A stretch of 64,000 bases of DNA, taken from NCBI GenBank assembly GCA_040793985.1, contig JBFNJI010000012.1, forward strand, positions 1 to 64,000. The letters run 5' to 3'. Both the position numbers and the translations under genes were made by a program. The notes under the pieces were generated by a model. The model was given only the letters and a program-made list of their open reading frames with translations, did no database searches and was not told the DNA's origin. The stretch is from Thiodiazotropha sp040793985 (GTDB taxonomy: Bacteria; Pseudomonadota; Gammaproteobacteria; Chromatiales; Chromatiaceae). Shown here in pieces: positions 9,791 to 18,911 of the stretch; position 1 is the first letter of the stretch, and the number at the start of each line of letters is the position of its first letter.

Positions 9791-11676
9791 AACGGCCACG
9801 CAAGGTTATCATCGTGGGTGGCGGTCTCGGCGGCCTGTGGTCCGCACTCGGTGTGGCTGAAGCGGGGTTTCAAGTTGAGATCTTCTCTCTATTCGAGGTC
9901 AAACGCTCACACTCGGTATGTGCCCAGGGTGGCATTAACGCCTGTTTCGACACCAAAGGCGAGCGCGATTCGGTGTGGCAGCATATCGTTGACACCCTGA
10001 AAGGGGGGGCCTATCTCGCCAACCAGCCCCCTGTGAAATCGATGTGTGAAGAGGCGCCGGGAATCATCCACACCTTTGAACGCATGGGCGTCACCTTCTC
10101 CCGAACTGCCGAGGGACTGCTCGATCTGCGCCTGTTTGGCGGTGTTAGAAATCGACGCACACTCTTTGCCGGCGCCAGCACCGGTCAGCAGCTGATGTAT
10201 GGCGTCGATCAGGAGATACGTCGCCAGGAAGCACTGGGGCGGGTGCGAAAATTCGAGTGGTGGGAGTTTCTCTCTTTGGTGAAGGACAATCACGGGGTCT
10301 GTAAAGGGATCGTCGCGATGAACCTGCGCACCATGGACATAAAACACTTTCGTGCCGATGCGGTGATCCTCGCCAGCGGCGGTATGGGGCATGTGTTCGG
10401 TCATCGCTCCACCAACTCCACCAACTCCACGGGAGCGGCAGCCTGTCGCTGCTATCTACAGGGGGCGAGGCTGGCCAATTGTGAGTTTTTCCAATTTCAT
10501 CCCACCGCGATGCTGGGCGACGACAAAACCCGACTGATGAGCGAGGCGGCCCGTGGCGAAGGGGGACGCATATGGGTACCAAAAGATCCCGGCGATCGGC
10601 GAAACGCCAGCCAGATCCCTGAACGGGAGCGTTTCTATTTTCTCGAGGAGTGGTACCCCAGTTATGGCAACACCGTACCCCGTGACCTGGCCTCCCGGGC
10701 CATTTGGAAGGTGGTCCACGAAATGGGCCTCGGTGTAGCTGGCCAGGACAAGGTCTATCTCGACCTCACTCATCTCAATCCCGGATTCATCGAACATCGA
10801 CTGCATGCGATTCTCGATATCTACCGCAAGTTCCATGGCGCCGATCCCGTGCATGAGCCGATGGAGATCTACCCCTCTGCCCACTATGCCATGGGTGGTC
10901 TCTGGATCGATTTCGAAAAGGATGGAACCAGTGGCGGTTTGATGGCACAGAGCCCACGCAACCATGCGACCAACATACCCGGACTCTACGCCTGTGGCGA
11001 GTGTGATTACGGCTATCACGGAGCAAATCGCCTGGGCGCCAACTCCCTGCTCTCGGCCTCCTTCAGCGGTCGGGTCGCCGGTGAGGCAGTCGCCAGTTAC
11101 CTGAATGGATTGCAGAGTGATCTTCAGCAGGTTCCGGAACGCCGATACACGGATGAGATCAGCCGTCAGCAGGGGATCAACCAGTCCCTGCTGAAGAGTG
11201 AGGGCGGGGAAAATCCCTATACCCTGCATCATCAACTTGGCGAGATCATGTCGAGCAGTGTGGGCGTGGTCAGAAACAACAGCAACCTGCTACAGGCAAT
11301 CGACTCGCTGCAGGAACTGGCGCAACGCAGCCAGGCGGTTGATCTCAAACCAGGCAACACCTGGAGCAACCAGGGGCTGGTCTATGCGCGCCAGCTGCAG
11401 GAGATGATTCAGCTTGGGCTCGTCATAGCCAGCAGCGCACTGGCAAGGGATGAGTGCAGGGGCGCCCACTACAAGCCTGACTTCGAACTGTCTCCCCCCG
11501 CGGACGCCTATCCAGGTGATCCGGCCTACGAGACCTATCGTCAAAAGTGGAAAGAGCAGAATCAACAATGGCTGAAGACCACCATTGCGCAACACACTGA
11601 TAGCGGACCTAAAATCGGTTTCGATGCGGTAGATCTCTCTGTCCTGCCGCCTGAAGAGCCAAGGGACTACCGCTGA
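9787..11676 (+). CDS. frdA: Succinate dehydrogenase/fumarate reductase flavoprotein subunit
   Basis: A 629-residue FAD enzyme that interconverts succinate and fumarate. The N-terminal dinucleotide motif GGGLGG is at 11-16 and the covalent-FAD histidine is H42 in RSHSVCAQGG. The catalytic-core blocks FQFHPTAML, RGEGGRIW, HYAMGGLWID and YGYHGANRLGANSLL are all present. The start codon is taken from the ATGA overlap with frdC; a longer in-frame extension beginning at 9514 only shadows frdC. The subunit has the Bacillus/epsilonproteobacterial type of sequence rather than the E. coli SdhA type. It would sit on the membrane with FrdB and FrdC. Confidence 0.95.
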   Translation: MKRPRKVIIVGGGLGGLWSALGVAEAGFQVEIFSLFEVKRSHSVCAQGGINACFDTKGERDSVWQHIVDTLKGGAYLANQPPVKSMCEEAPGIIHTFERMGVTFSRTAEGLLDLRLFGGVRNRRTLFAGASTGQQLMYGVDQEIRRQEALGRVRKFEWWEFLSLVKDNHGVCKGIVAMNLRTMDIKHFRADAVILASGGMGHVFGHRSTNSTNSTGAAACRCYLQGARLANCEFFQFHPTAMLGDDKTRLMSEAARGEGGRIWVPKDPGDRRNASQIPERERFYFLEEWYPSYGNTVPRDLASRAIWKVVHEMGLGVAGQDKVYLDLTHLNPGFIEHRLHAILDIYRKFHGADPVHEPMEIYPSAHYAMGGLWIDFEKDGTSGGLMAQSPRNHATNIPGLYACGECDYGYHGANRLGANSLLSASFSGRVAGEAVASYLNGLQSDLQQVPERRYTDEISRQQGINQSLLKSEGGENPYTLHHQLGEIMSSSVGVVRNNSNLLQAIDSLQELAQRSQAVDLKPGNTWSNQGLVYARQLQEMIQLGLVIASSALARDECRGAHYKPDFELSPPADAYPGDPAYETYRQKWKEQNQQWLKTTIAQHTDSGPKIGFDAVDLSVLPPEEPRDYR

Positions 11677-11685
11677 GGATACGCC

Positions 11686-12441
11686 ATGGCGACAACGATC
11701 GATCTTAATATACGCCGCCAGGACACGCCCTATAGCCCACCCTATTGGCAACAGTTCTCCATACCCTACCGCAAGGGACACAATATCGTCTCCGCGCTGA
11801 TGGTGGTTCGCGAACATCCGCACACCCGTGAGGGCCGGCGTGTCGATCCGGTCGCATGGGAGTTCAATTGCATGGAGGAGGTCTGCGGTGCCTGCACCAT
11901 GCTCATCAACGGAAAACCGCGTCAGGCATGCTCCACACTGGTTGACAGCCTTGAGCAGCCCATACGCCTCGAACCCCTGAGCAAATTCCCGGTGGTAAGG
12001 GACTTGATGGTCGATCGCAGCAAGATCTTCAGCGATCTGAAGCGTGTGCGGGCCTGGATCGAAATAGATGGTGCCTGGGATATCCATGAGGGCGCGCCAC
12101 GCATCTCGCCCGAAGCATGGAAAGACAACTATCTCTACAGCCGCTGCATGAGCTGTGGTTGCTGTATGGAGGCCTGCCCGGAATATGGCGCGGAGAAGGA
12201 CTATGTCGGCCCCGCAGCCCTGGCTGCGGTCAGGTTGATGAATAACCATCCCACCGGACGCTACCACAGTCAACAACGCCTGCATGCCATCATGGGTGAT
12301 GACGGCCTCAGCAACTGTGGTAACGCGCAAAACTGCGTACGTGTCTGCCCGAAACAGATACCGCTGACCACCGCAATCGGCGAATTGGGTCGCCAGACCA
12401 CGCTGCAACTGCTGCGAGACCTCTTCGGAAAGGGTGAATAA
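11686..12441 (+). CDS. frdB: Succinate dehydrogenase/fumarate reductase iron-sulfur subunit
   Basis: A 251-residue electron-transfer subunit joining the flavoprotein to the heme-bearing anchor. The [2Fe-2S] cluster ligands are C62, C67, C70 and C82. The [4Fe-4S] and [3Fe-4S] sets are the run C154, C157, C160, C164 and the run C211, C217, C221. It starts 9 nt after the frdA stop with GAGGATA as ribosome site, completing a C-A-B operon, the same order as in Bacillus (sdhCAB) and Wolinella (frdCAB). Confidence 0.95.
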   Translation: MATTIDLNIRRQDTPYSPPYWQQFSIPYRKGHNIVSALMVVREHPHTREGRRVDPVAWEFNCMEEVCGACTMLINGKPRQACSTLVDSLEQPIRLEPLSKFPVVRDLMVDRSKIFSDLKRVRAWIEIDGAWDIHEGAPRISPEAWKDNYLYSRCMSCGCCMEACPEYGAEKDYVGPAALAAVRLMNNHPTGRYHSQQRLHAIMGDDGLSNCGNAQNCVRVCPKQIPLTTAIGELGRQTTLQLLRDLFGKGE

Positions 12442-12663
12442 ACCTAACCGTCGGTTGTGATAATCCAACAACAATTGTAAAAATGCAGTTCCGTTGGCAT
12501 TCAATGTCACCGCCAGTTGCTACTATTTTGTCCAGTCGACCTGCAGCGAACAGCCGAACAAATTGGTATCGGCGCTGTCTGTTCAGCAGTCAAATATACC
12601 TGGTATCAACCAAATCAACAGCCTCTCGGAGACAGCCTCTGCGGGAGGAGCAAGGAGAAAAAG

Positions 12664-13335
12664 ATGGCTATTCGAAGCACAGTGTGTTGCCTTGTCGCAA
12701 GCATGGTGATGCTGCAGGCATGTACCACCGTCGATCCCTACACCCGGGAAGAGAAGACCTCCAAGGCAACGACAGGCGCCATGATAGGGGCAGTCGCAGG
12801 TGCCGTTTTGGGTATCGCCACCTCGAAGGATAAAAAGAAGCGTAAGGAGCGCGCACTGAAAGGGGCCGGTATCGGCGCCATCGCCGGCGGTGGTGTCGGA
12901 TACTACATGGACGTGCAAGAGGCCAAGCTGCGCCAGCGCCTGGAAAATACCGGCGTCAGCGTGACCAGGGAAGGGGACAATATCATCCTCAACCTGCCGA
13001 GCAATATCACCTTTGAGATCGACAAATCGGACCTGAAACCCGATTTCGTGGAAGTACTCGGCTCTGTCGCGCTGGTGCTCAAGGAGTACAAGTCGACCAT
13101 GATTGAAGTGGCTGGACATACCGACAGCACCGGATCGGATTCCTACAATCAGCTGTTGTCGCAACAGCGAGCCCATTCGGTCTCTAACGTATTGGTGCGT
13201 GAGGGCGTTGACGGTGTGCGAATCGATACCGTCGGATATGGTGAGTCCCGGCCCGTCGCATCCAACAGCTCAGCCGCCGGTCGCCAGCAGAACCGCCGTG
13301 TGGAATTAACGTTGTTGCCCTATGCAGAGGGTTGA
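12664..13335 (+). CDS. OmpA-family outer-membrane lipoprotein (YiaD-like)
   Basis: A 223-residue lipoprotein with lipobox VMLQAC (C20). After the signal come glycine-zipper stretches (about 37-52 and 65-82, GAMIGAVAGAVLG and GAGIGAIAGGGVG) and then a C-terminal OmpA domain (about 110-220). The OmpA block AGHTDSTGSDSYNQLLSQQR and the final NRRVEL are typical of peptidoglycan-binding proteins. The start at 12664 is fixed by AAGGAG six nt upstream; the longer in-frame reading from 12517 is discarded. It lies 222 bp after frdB and is probably a separate unit. It should tether the outer membrane to the wall. Confidence 0.92.
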   Translation: MAIRSTVCCLVASMVMLQACTTVDPYTREEKTSKATTGAMIGAVAGAVLGIATSKDKKKRKERALKGAGIGAIAGGGVGYYMDVQEAKLRQRLENTGVSVTREGDNIILNLPSNITFEIDKSDLKPDFVEVLGSVALVLKEYKSTMIEVAGHTDSTGSDSYNQLLSQQRAHSVSNVLVREGVDGVRIDTVGYGESRPVASNSSAAGRQQNRRVELTLLPYAEG

Positions 13336-13427
13336 ACAGACCCTGCTGATGACAGCATGACGGGGGCCTTTATAACGTTGAAGGGTTATCCAGGCATCCC
13401 GTCAGACTTGCTAATAACGGCCCAGGG

Positions 13428-13778
13428 TCAGACAGAAAAAGAGGATCCGCAGCCACAGGTGGTGGTTGCATTGGGATTGCGAATAATAAACTGAGCGCCC
13501 TGCAGGCCTTCCGTGTAGTCCACCTCGGCACCCATCAGGTACTGCATGCTCATGGGATCGACCAGAAGGACTACACCGCCTGTTTCAACCTTGGTGTCGC
13601 CTTCGTTTTCATTCTCATCGAAGGTAAATCCGTACTGGAATCCGGAACACCCCCCTCCCTGGATGTAGACACGCAACATCAGATCCGGATTGCCCTCTTC
13701 AGCAATCAGCGATGCGACCTTGGTGGCAGCTGCCTCGGTGAAGTTGATGGCCTCGTTGTTTGTCTCTACGCTAGTCAT
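13428..13778 (-). CDS. erpA: Iron-sulfur insertion protein, A-type carrier
   Basis: A 116-residue A-type carrier that delivers Fe-S clusters to target enzymes. The three cluster cysteines are C44 (GGGCSG), C108 and C110 (CGCGSSF). The start at 13778 gives the family length (E. coli ErpA is 114 residues); an in-frame ATG at 13802 would add eight residues. In this window FrdB, AcnD and the CDGSH protein are likely Fe-S clients. It is the last gene of the leftward argC to erpA set. Confidence 0.96.
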   Translation of the reverse strand: MTSVETNNEAINFTEAAATKVASLIAEEGNPDLMLRVYIQGGGCSGFQYGFTFDENENEGDTKVETGGVVLLVDPMSMQYLMGAEVDYTEGLQGAQFIIRNPNATTTCGCGSSFSV

Positions 13779-13919
13779 GATAGTGGTCCTGCTCTCTCCC
13801 ACCCGATCGCCTCAGGCGGGTATGCCATTGGTCCCAAATCTTTGGGCTTACGGTGTTAAGGGTAGGCGTTAATTATGCAATTACCAAGAAAAACAGTCAA
13901 GTATTTACTCCCGATCCGG

Positions 13920-14378
13920 CTAAGCCTCCGGGCTAATCACCTTTTCACCATCGCTCACCACTGACTCGCTTTGCTGCCGATTGCCGTCATATTGCAGTTG
14001 CGGGGGCTCCTGTTCCGAGGCATGGATCAGTTTTCCGTTGACCTCTGCCCCCATCGCCATCTCCAGCATGGCATAGGTAAGGGTGCCGGTTATTTTCGCC
14101 TTGGGCGCCAGTTCCACGCGGTTGCTTGCGATCACGTCGCCGACAACTGTACCGTTGAGCATGACATTGCCGACCCTAACATTCCCATCGATGGTGCCCA
14201 GTTCGCTCAAGGTGAGGGTGGCCGTTTTATCCTCAGGATCAGAGATCACGTCACCCCTGATCACCCCGTCCACATGCAGTCCGTTGCTGAACGATATATC
14301 GCCATTGATCTCGGTCCCCGCTCCAATGACCGTGGCAATCCGCGGGGAACGAAATTTTTTCTTACTCTTTCCGAACAT
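13920..14378 (-). CDS. Bactofilin family cytoskeletal protein
   Basis: A 152-residue protein with a central right-handed beta-helix of about 100 residues (the G-T-I-x-G-x-V repeat pattern, for example GTIDGNVRV and GTVVGDVIAS) and short charged ends. Bactofilins polymerise without nucleotide and mark membrane or wall sites. The ribosome site is AAGGAAAA. It follows the DUF6776-like gene by 19 nt and precedes erpA, the same position as the equivalent Pseudomonas gene. Confidence 0.9.
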   Translation of the reverse strand: MFGKSKKKFRSPRIATVIGAGTEINGDISFSNGLHVDGVIRGDVISDPEDKTATLTLSELGTIDGNVRVGNVMLNGTVVGDVIASNRVELAPKAKITGTLTYAMLEMAMGAEVNGKLIHASEQEPPQLQYDGNRQQSESVVSDGEKVISPEA

Positions 14379-14397
14379 AGTGCTTTTCCTTATAACC

Positions 14398-15117
14398 TCA
14401 GGATAGTGGGGACCAGTTGTAGGATTCGCTCACAGGGGCCAGTTTGGAACTGTTGGGTTTAACATTGATCATGATGCTTGCGGGCTCAAATCCATCGGGT
14501 ATGCGGATCATACCCTCGACATTCTGGTAGTAGCGAAAACGCATTTTGTGGCTACTCAACTTCTCCGTCGATATGGCATCGAGCTGCAGCTGCTTGGTCT
14601 CTCCCTGCTGCAGTCCGGTGACTGTGACCTCAATCTTGCCCTTCACAACGCTACCGCTGTTTATCACCTGGCTGACAGAGAACTTATAGACGTACTGTTG
14701 CGTTTCCAACCCGGATTCCAGTTTAAAGTTCTGCACTCTGAGTGACTGCTTTTTAGATGAGGTTGAGACTATTCCCCGCAAAAAGGCAAGCTCCTCCTCC
14801 ATCTTCAGCCGCTCGTCCTGAAACGACTTGATCTGTTCGCGGATCGCCGCCAATGCCTCGCGATCCACTTCCGCGGTCTGTTTAACCATGGCCAGTTCGC
14901 GCTTCAGATCATTACGCTCCTGTTCCAGCAGCTGGACCCTGTCGGCACCCGATTGAAGCCGTGCAAAGCCCTGTGCCAGGCCGCTACCACCCTTCTGGTA
15001 GGCCAACCAGGCAACGCCGCCCAGCAGGACCAGCAACAGGCCGATGCGCAGCCAGCGCGGCACCGCCTCATCGGCGCCGACAATCTTTGGGACACGATAT
15101 TTCCTTATGTCTACCAT
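14398..15117 (-). CDS. DUF6776-like membrane-anchored coiled-coil protein
   Basis: A 239-residue protein of unknown function. One transmembrane segment lies near residues 25-42 (LLLVLLGGVAWLAYQ), then a coiled coil of roughly 70 residues (about 55-115) and a beta-rich C-terminal domain. It starts 4 nt after the argC stop and precedes the bactofilin gene, an order conserved in Pseudomonas. That pairing suggests it may anchor or position the bactofilin, which is inference. Confidence 0.8.
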   Translation of the reverse strand: MVDIRKYRVPKIVGADEAVPRWLRIGLLLVLLGGVAWLAYQKGGSGLAQGFARLQSGADRVQLLEQERNDLKRELAMVKQTAEVDREALAAIREQIKSFQDERLKMEEELAFLRGIVSTSSKKQSLRVQNFKLESGLETQQYVYKFSVSQVINSGSVVKGKIEVTVTGLQQGETKQLQLDAISTEKLSSHKMRFRYYQNVEGMIRIPDGFEPASIMINVKPNSSKLAPVSESYNWSPLS

Positions 15118-15121
15118 GGTC

Positions 15122-16153
15122 TCAAGGTAGCAGAGCGACCTGCTTCAGACCACAATCTTCATCCAGGCCAAACATCAAATTCATATTCTGCACAGCCTGT
15201 CCAGCGGCGCCCTTCACCAGGTTGTCGATCACCGAGCTAACCACCACGACATCGCCGTCTAGGGGTGTATGCACGGCGATTCGACAGCTGTTCGCACCTT
15301 TCACACTGCGGGTTTCAGGGTGGGAACCGGGAGCCAGGATATCGACGAAGGCGTCGTGCCGGTATCGCTCTGCGTACAGTACCTGCAAATCGACCGATCT
15401 ATCCTTCAAGCGGGCATAGAGGGTCGCCTCGATGCCACGGATCATCGGTACCAGGTGGGGTACGAAGGTGAGCGCGATTGACTGCCCGCCGGCCCGGCTC
15501 AAGGTCTGACTGATCTCCGGCTGATGGCGGTGACCGGGAATGGCATAGGCCTTGAAACTCTCGCCCATCTCACCCATCAGATTGGCCACACTCGCCGATC
15601 TTCCCGCTCCGCTCACGCCCGATTTGGTATCGGCAACCAAAAAGTCGGTTGCCACCAGGCCATTTTCAACCAGGGGCAGAAAACCGAGGGCAACCGCAGT
15701 GGGGTAACAGCCCGGATTCGCCACCAGGCGGGCCTGCCCAATCGTCTCCCGGTTCATCTCAGGCAGCCCGTAGACAGCCTCAGCCAGGAGCTCGGGGCAG
15801 ACATGCTCCATTCCGTACCAGTGCTCCCAGACCTTCCTGTCGGCAATTCTGAAATCAGCGGCGAGATCGATAACGCGCACCCCCGCAGCCAACAGCTCGG
15901 GGACCTGGGTCATGGCCACCCCATTGGGAGTGGCGAAGAACACCAGGTCACAAGCCATAAGCTGCGCGGGATCCGGCTCGATAAAGGCCAGATCGGTCTC
16001 ACCACGCAGGTTGGGGAAGAGGTCGGCGACCCCCCTCCCCGCCTCGGCGCGGGAGGTGATCGCGACAAGTTCAGTGGAGGGGTGAGCAACAAGTAACCGC
16101 AACAACTCGACGCCGGTATACCCAGTTCCGCCTACAATACCAACCTTAATCAT
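15122..16153 (-). CDS. argC: N-acetyl-gamma-glutamyl-phosphate reductase
   Basis: A 343-residue NADPH enzyme catalysing the third step of arginine synthesis. The N-terminal GIVGGTGYTGVELLRLL nucleotide motif and the catalytic cysteine C149 in NPGCYPT are intact, as is the PGHRHQPEI block. It heads the leftward unit argC, DUF6776-like, bactofilin, erpA. The 272-bp gap on its right faces the DUF4126 gene and shows no other feature. Confidence 0.97.
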   Translation of the reverse strand: MIKVGIVGGTGYTGVELLRLLVAHPSTELVAITSRAEAGRGVADLFPNLRGETDLAFIEPDPAQLMACDLVFFATPNGVAMTQVPELLAAGVRVIDLAADFRIADRKVWEHWYGMEHVCPELLAEAVYGLPEMNRETIGQARLVANPGCYPTAVALGFLPLVENGLVATDFLVADTKSGVSGAGRSASVANLMGEMGESFKAYAIPGHRHQPEISQTLSRAGGQSIALTFVPHLVPMIRGIEATLYARLKDRSVDLQVLYAERYRHDAFVDILAPGSHPETRSVKGANSCRIAVHTPLDGDVVVVSSVIDNLVKGAAGQAVQNMNLMFGLDEDCGLKQVALLP

Positions 16154-16426
16154 CTTTAAGATAACCCGATTATCAATACCTTAGAGTGCCGAACAACTGC
16201 CTGTCATCACGCTTTTCCGGAGCATCCAAAGGCTCTCTGCGACGCCAGTGCCTTAAATGAGCCTGATATCATAAGGCCTGATTAATAAAAGAAAAAGTAA
16301 ACAGGAAAGAAATCCTAAACAATTGTGAACTATGAGACTTTTACCGGGCAATTCTGAACCATTGAGTGGAAAATCTGATCAACTGACACCACATTAGTAG
16401 AACGATACCAATCAGGAAGACCCTAT

Positions 16427-17128
16427 ATGGAGACCATCGACACCCTCGCCCTCACACTGGGCGCCGGCTGGGCCGCCGGTATCAATCTCTATGCCGCTGT
16501 CCTGGTTTTGGGCTATCTGGGCATGACCGGCCATGTAACACTCCCGCCGGGACTCGAGGTACTCAGCGATCCCTTGGTCATGGCCATTGCCGGCATCATG
16601 TATTTCATCGAGTTCTTTGCCGACAAAACGCCCGGTGTCGACAGCGGCTGGGATGCCCTGCATACCTTTGTGCGCATCCCCGCCGGGGCGCTCCTGGCGG
16701 CAGGCGCGGCCAGTGGCTTCGAGGTCAACCAGGCAGCCGAACTCGCCGCCGCGCTGGTGGGCGGAACCATGGCCGCCGGCAGTCACTTCACCAAGGCAAG
16801 TACGCGTTTGATGATCAACACTTCACCGGAGCCTGTGACCAACTGGACCGCGTCCATCGCGGAAGACCTGGCGGTAATCGGCGGACTCTGGGCGGCATTG
16901 AACTACCCTGCGGCGTTTATCGTCCTTCTGGTGCTCTTCGTCGCCCTGGTGATCTGGCTGTTGCCGAAGCTCTGGCGGGCATTGAAATCCCTGTTTCGTC
17001 GCATCGGCGCACTCTTCGCAAAAGAGCCTCCACCGGCTGATGTGCCCGCGGGGAGCCACTCAGGAGATCCCGATCTGTTGAAATCGCTCTTCCACAATGC
17101 ACATAGCGATCAAGGAACCAAGAAATAG
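16427..17128 (+). CDS. DUF4126 family membrane protein
   Basis: A 233-residue integral membrane protein of unknown function. About five hydrophobic stretches are visible, with the conserved segments LGAGWAAGINLYA, FADKTPGVD and KASTRLMINTSPEPVTNW. The charged cytosolic tail (about 185-233) follows the last helix. AGGAAG precedes the ATG. It is convergent with prpF across 54 bp and seems unrelated to the propionate genes. Confidence 0.85.
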   Translation: METIDTLALTLGAGWAAGINLYAAVLVLGYLGMTGHVTLPPGLEVLSDPLVMAIAGIMYFIEFFADKTPGVDSGWDALHTFVRIPAGALLAAGAASGFEVNQAAELAAALVGGTMAAGSHFTKASTRLMINTSPEPVTNWTASIAEDLAVIGGLWAALNYPAAFIVLLVLFVALVIWLLPKLWRALKSLFRRIGALFAKEPPPADVPAGSHSGDPDLLKSLFHNAHSDQGTKK

Positions 17129-17182
17129 GCTGGTTTCACCCCGGACTTGATTCCTTGTAAAAAAACAAACCGCAAGTGTGTC

Positions 17183-18361
17183 TTAGAAAGCATCCCCCGG
17201 TATGCGTATCCAACCCTCCATCAGGATGCGCGCGCTACGGCTCATCACCACCTTCTCCACGATCCAGTTGGCATTCTGTTCACTGGCAGCAGCGCCCACC
17301 TTGAGGGTGCCGGAGGGGTGGCCGAAGGTGACCGATTCCCGCTCGCCGCCACCGGCGGCCAGGTTGACCAGGGTGCCGGGGATGGCTGCCGCGGTGCCGA
17401 TGGCGACGGCGGCGGTGCCCATCATGGCGTGGTGGAGCTTGCCCATGGAGAGGGCGCGAACGTTGAGGTCGATCTCCTCCGCTGGGATCGCCTTGCCGCT
17501 TGATGCGGTGTAGTCGGCGGGCGGTGCCACGAAGGCCACCTTGGGTGTATGTTGGCGGGCGGCCGCCTCTTCCACCTTTTCGATCAGTCCCATCTTGATG
17601 GCGCCGTGAGCGCGGATGGTCTCGAAACGCTGCAGTGCTGCCGGGTCTTCGTTGATGGCCTCCTGCAGCTCAGTGCCCGTATAGCCGATGTCGGCGGCGT
17701 TGAGAAAGATGGTGGGGATGCCGGCGTTGATCATGGTGGCTTGGAAGGTGCCGATGCCGGGTACTTCCAGTTGGTCCACCAGGTTGCCGGTGGGGAACAT
17801 GGCCTCGCTGGGATCCACAGGGCTGATGAATTCGATCTTCACCTCGGCGGCGGGGAAGGTGACGCCGTCGAGTTCGAAGTCGCCGGTCTCCTGTACCTGT
17901 CCGTCGGTGATGGGCACATGGGCGACGATGGTCTTCTCGATGTTCTTCTGCCAAATGCGCACCACGGCGACACCGTTGTCGGGAACGCGATCCGGGTCCA
18001 CCAGACCGCTGGCGATGGCGAAGGAGCCCACCGCGGCGGTGAGGTTGCCGCAGTTGCCGCTCCAGTCGACGAAGGCCTTGTCGATGGCCACCTGGCCGAA
18101 GAGGTAGTCCACGTCGTGATCGGCTTTGTCGCTCTTGGCCAGGATCACCGTCTTGCTGGTACTGGAGGTGGCGCCCCCCATGCCGTCGGTCTGTTTGCCG
18201 TAGGGGTCGGGGCTGCCGATGACACGCAGCAGCAGCTTGTCGCGGGCCTCGCCGGGGACCTGAGCTGACTCGGGAAGGTCTTCCAGGTTGAAGAAGACGC
18301 CTTTGCTGGTGCCGCCGCGGATGTAGGTGGCGGGGATTTTGATTTGGGGTTTGTGGGTCAT
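17183..18361 (-). CDS. prpF: 2-methylaconitate cis-trans isomerase
   Basis: A 392-residue isomerase of the diaminopimelate-epimerase fold that works with AcnD to replace PrpD in the 2-methylcitrate cycle. Conserved blocks include PATYIRGGTSKGVFF at the N-terminus, GNCGNLTAAVG in the middle and FGHPSGTLKVGA near the C-terminus. It is the last gene of the prp operon. Its ATG overlaps the stop of the upstream DUF559 gene by 4 bp; in the loci I know prpF directly follows acnD. Confidence 0.95.
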   Translation of the reverse strand: MTHKPQIKIPATYIRGGTSKGVFFNLEDLPESAQVPGEARDKLLLRVIGSPDPYGKQTDGMGGATSSTSKTVILAKSDKADHDVDYLFGQVAIDKAFVDWSGNCGNLTAAVGSFAIASGLVDPDRVPDNGVAVVRIWQKNIEKTIVAHVPITDGQVQETGDFELDGVTFPAAEVKIEFISPVDPSEAMFPTGNLVDQLEVPGIGTFQATMINAGIPTIFLNAADIGYTGTELQEAINEDPAALQRFETIRAHGAIKMGLIEKVEEAAARQHTPKVAFVAPPADYTASSGKAIPAEEIDLNVRALSMGKLHHAMMGTAAVAIGTAAAIPGTLVNLAAGGGERESVTFGHPSGTLKVGAAASEQNANWIVEKVVMSRSARILMEGWIRIPGDAF

Positions 18362-18738
18362 TTGGGTTCCTGGGCCCCCTCTCCCCCGGCCCCTCTCCCG
18401 CGAGGGGAGAGGGGAGTGAGGGTGGTGAGGATTTGAATTAAGACGGATTCGGTGTTGGTTAGGATGTCGTGGTTCCAGAAACGGAGGATCTGGAAGCCTT
18501 GATCCCGTAGCCAGGCATCACGTTGGGTATCAGTGGTGCTTTCATTGTGCTGGCCGCCATCGCAATCGATGATCAGCCGAGCGCCTAAATGGACGAAGTC
18601 GACGATGTAGGGGCCGATGGGGTGTTGGCGGCGGCATTTCTGTTCCAGCAGGCGGTGTGCCCGCAGGTGTTTCCAAAGCAGGCGTTCGGCGTCTGTCATG
18701 TTTTGACGCAGCGTTTTGGCGAAATCCCTTTGCTTCAT
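18358..18738 (-). CDS. DUF559 (Vsr-like PD-(D/E)xK) nuclease-fold protein inside the prp operon
   Basis: A 126-residue protein of the DUF559 family, distantly like very-short-patch repair endonucleases. Candidate catalytic residues are D47 (IVDF), D58 and D60 (LIIDCDGGQH) and H64; most relatives have Glu where D58 stands. The start at 18738 has AAGGAGG six nt upstream. The last 15-20 residues, rich in Gly, Arg and Pro, are encoded by a GC-rich palindromic repeat (18375-18416). The gene lies between acnD and prpF, where I expect no gene, and overlaps prpF by 4 bp. Function is unknown; it does not belong to propionate metabolism. Confidence 0.8.
   Translation of the reverse strand: MKQRDFAKTLRQNMTDAERLLWKHLRAHRLLEQKCRRQHPIGPYIVDFVHLGARLIIDCDGGQHNESTTDTQRDAWLRDQGFQILRFWNHDILTNTESVLIQILTTLTPLSPRGRGAGGEGAQEPK
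18375..18416 (+). repeat. GC-rich palindromic repeat, copy A
   Basis: A 42-bp unit made of CCCTCTCCCCCGGCCCCTC, then CCCGCGAGGGG, then AGAGGGGAG. It can fold through its GC-rich arms. It codes for the C-terminus of the DUF559 protein. Copy B is 39 of 41 identical in the same orientation, and copy C is 40 of 42 identical inverted. Confidence 0.85.
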
Positions 18739-18787
18739 TTGCATCCTCCTTGACGCACAAGTGATCGCTTTCCTTATGGGATTGATA

Positions 18788-18828
18788 CCCCTCTCCCCCG
18801 GCCCCTCTCCCGCAAGGGGGGAGGGGAG
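18788..18828 (+). repeat. GC-rich palindromic repeat, copy B
   Basis: A 41-bp unit in the same orientation as copy A with two differences, located just upstream of the DUF559 start codon. Copies A and B thus flank the gene as direct repeats. Confidence 0.85.
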
Positions 18829-18911
18829 CTTGATTGCCGACCCTTCTTCCGTGTAGTGAGTTGGGGAGGGTATATTCTTTTCCGGAATGGAACCTGGGGC
18901 AACGAAGTAAT

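Noticed and set aside
11290..12510. A 406-codon open frame opposite frdA and frdB
   Set aside because: It is a shadow of two genes with full cofactor motifs.
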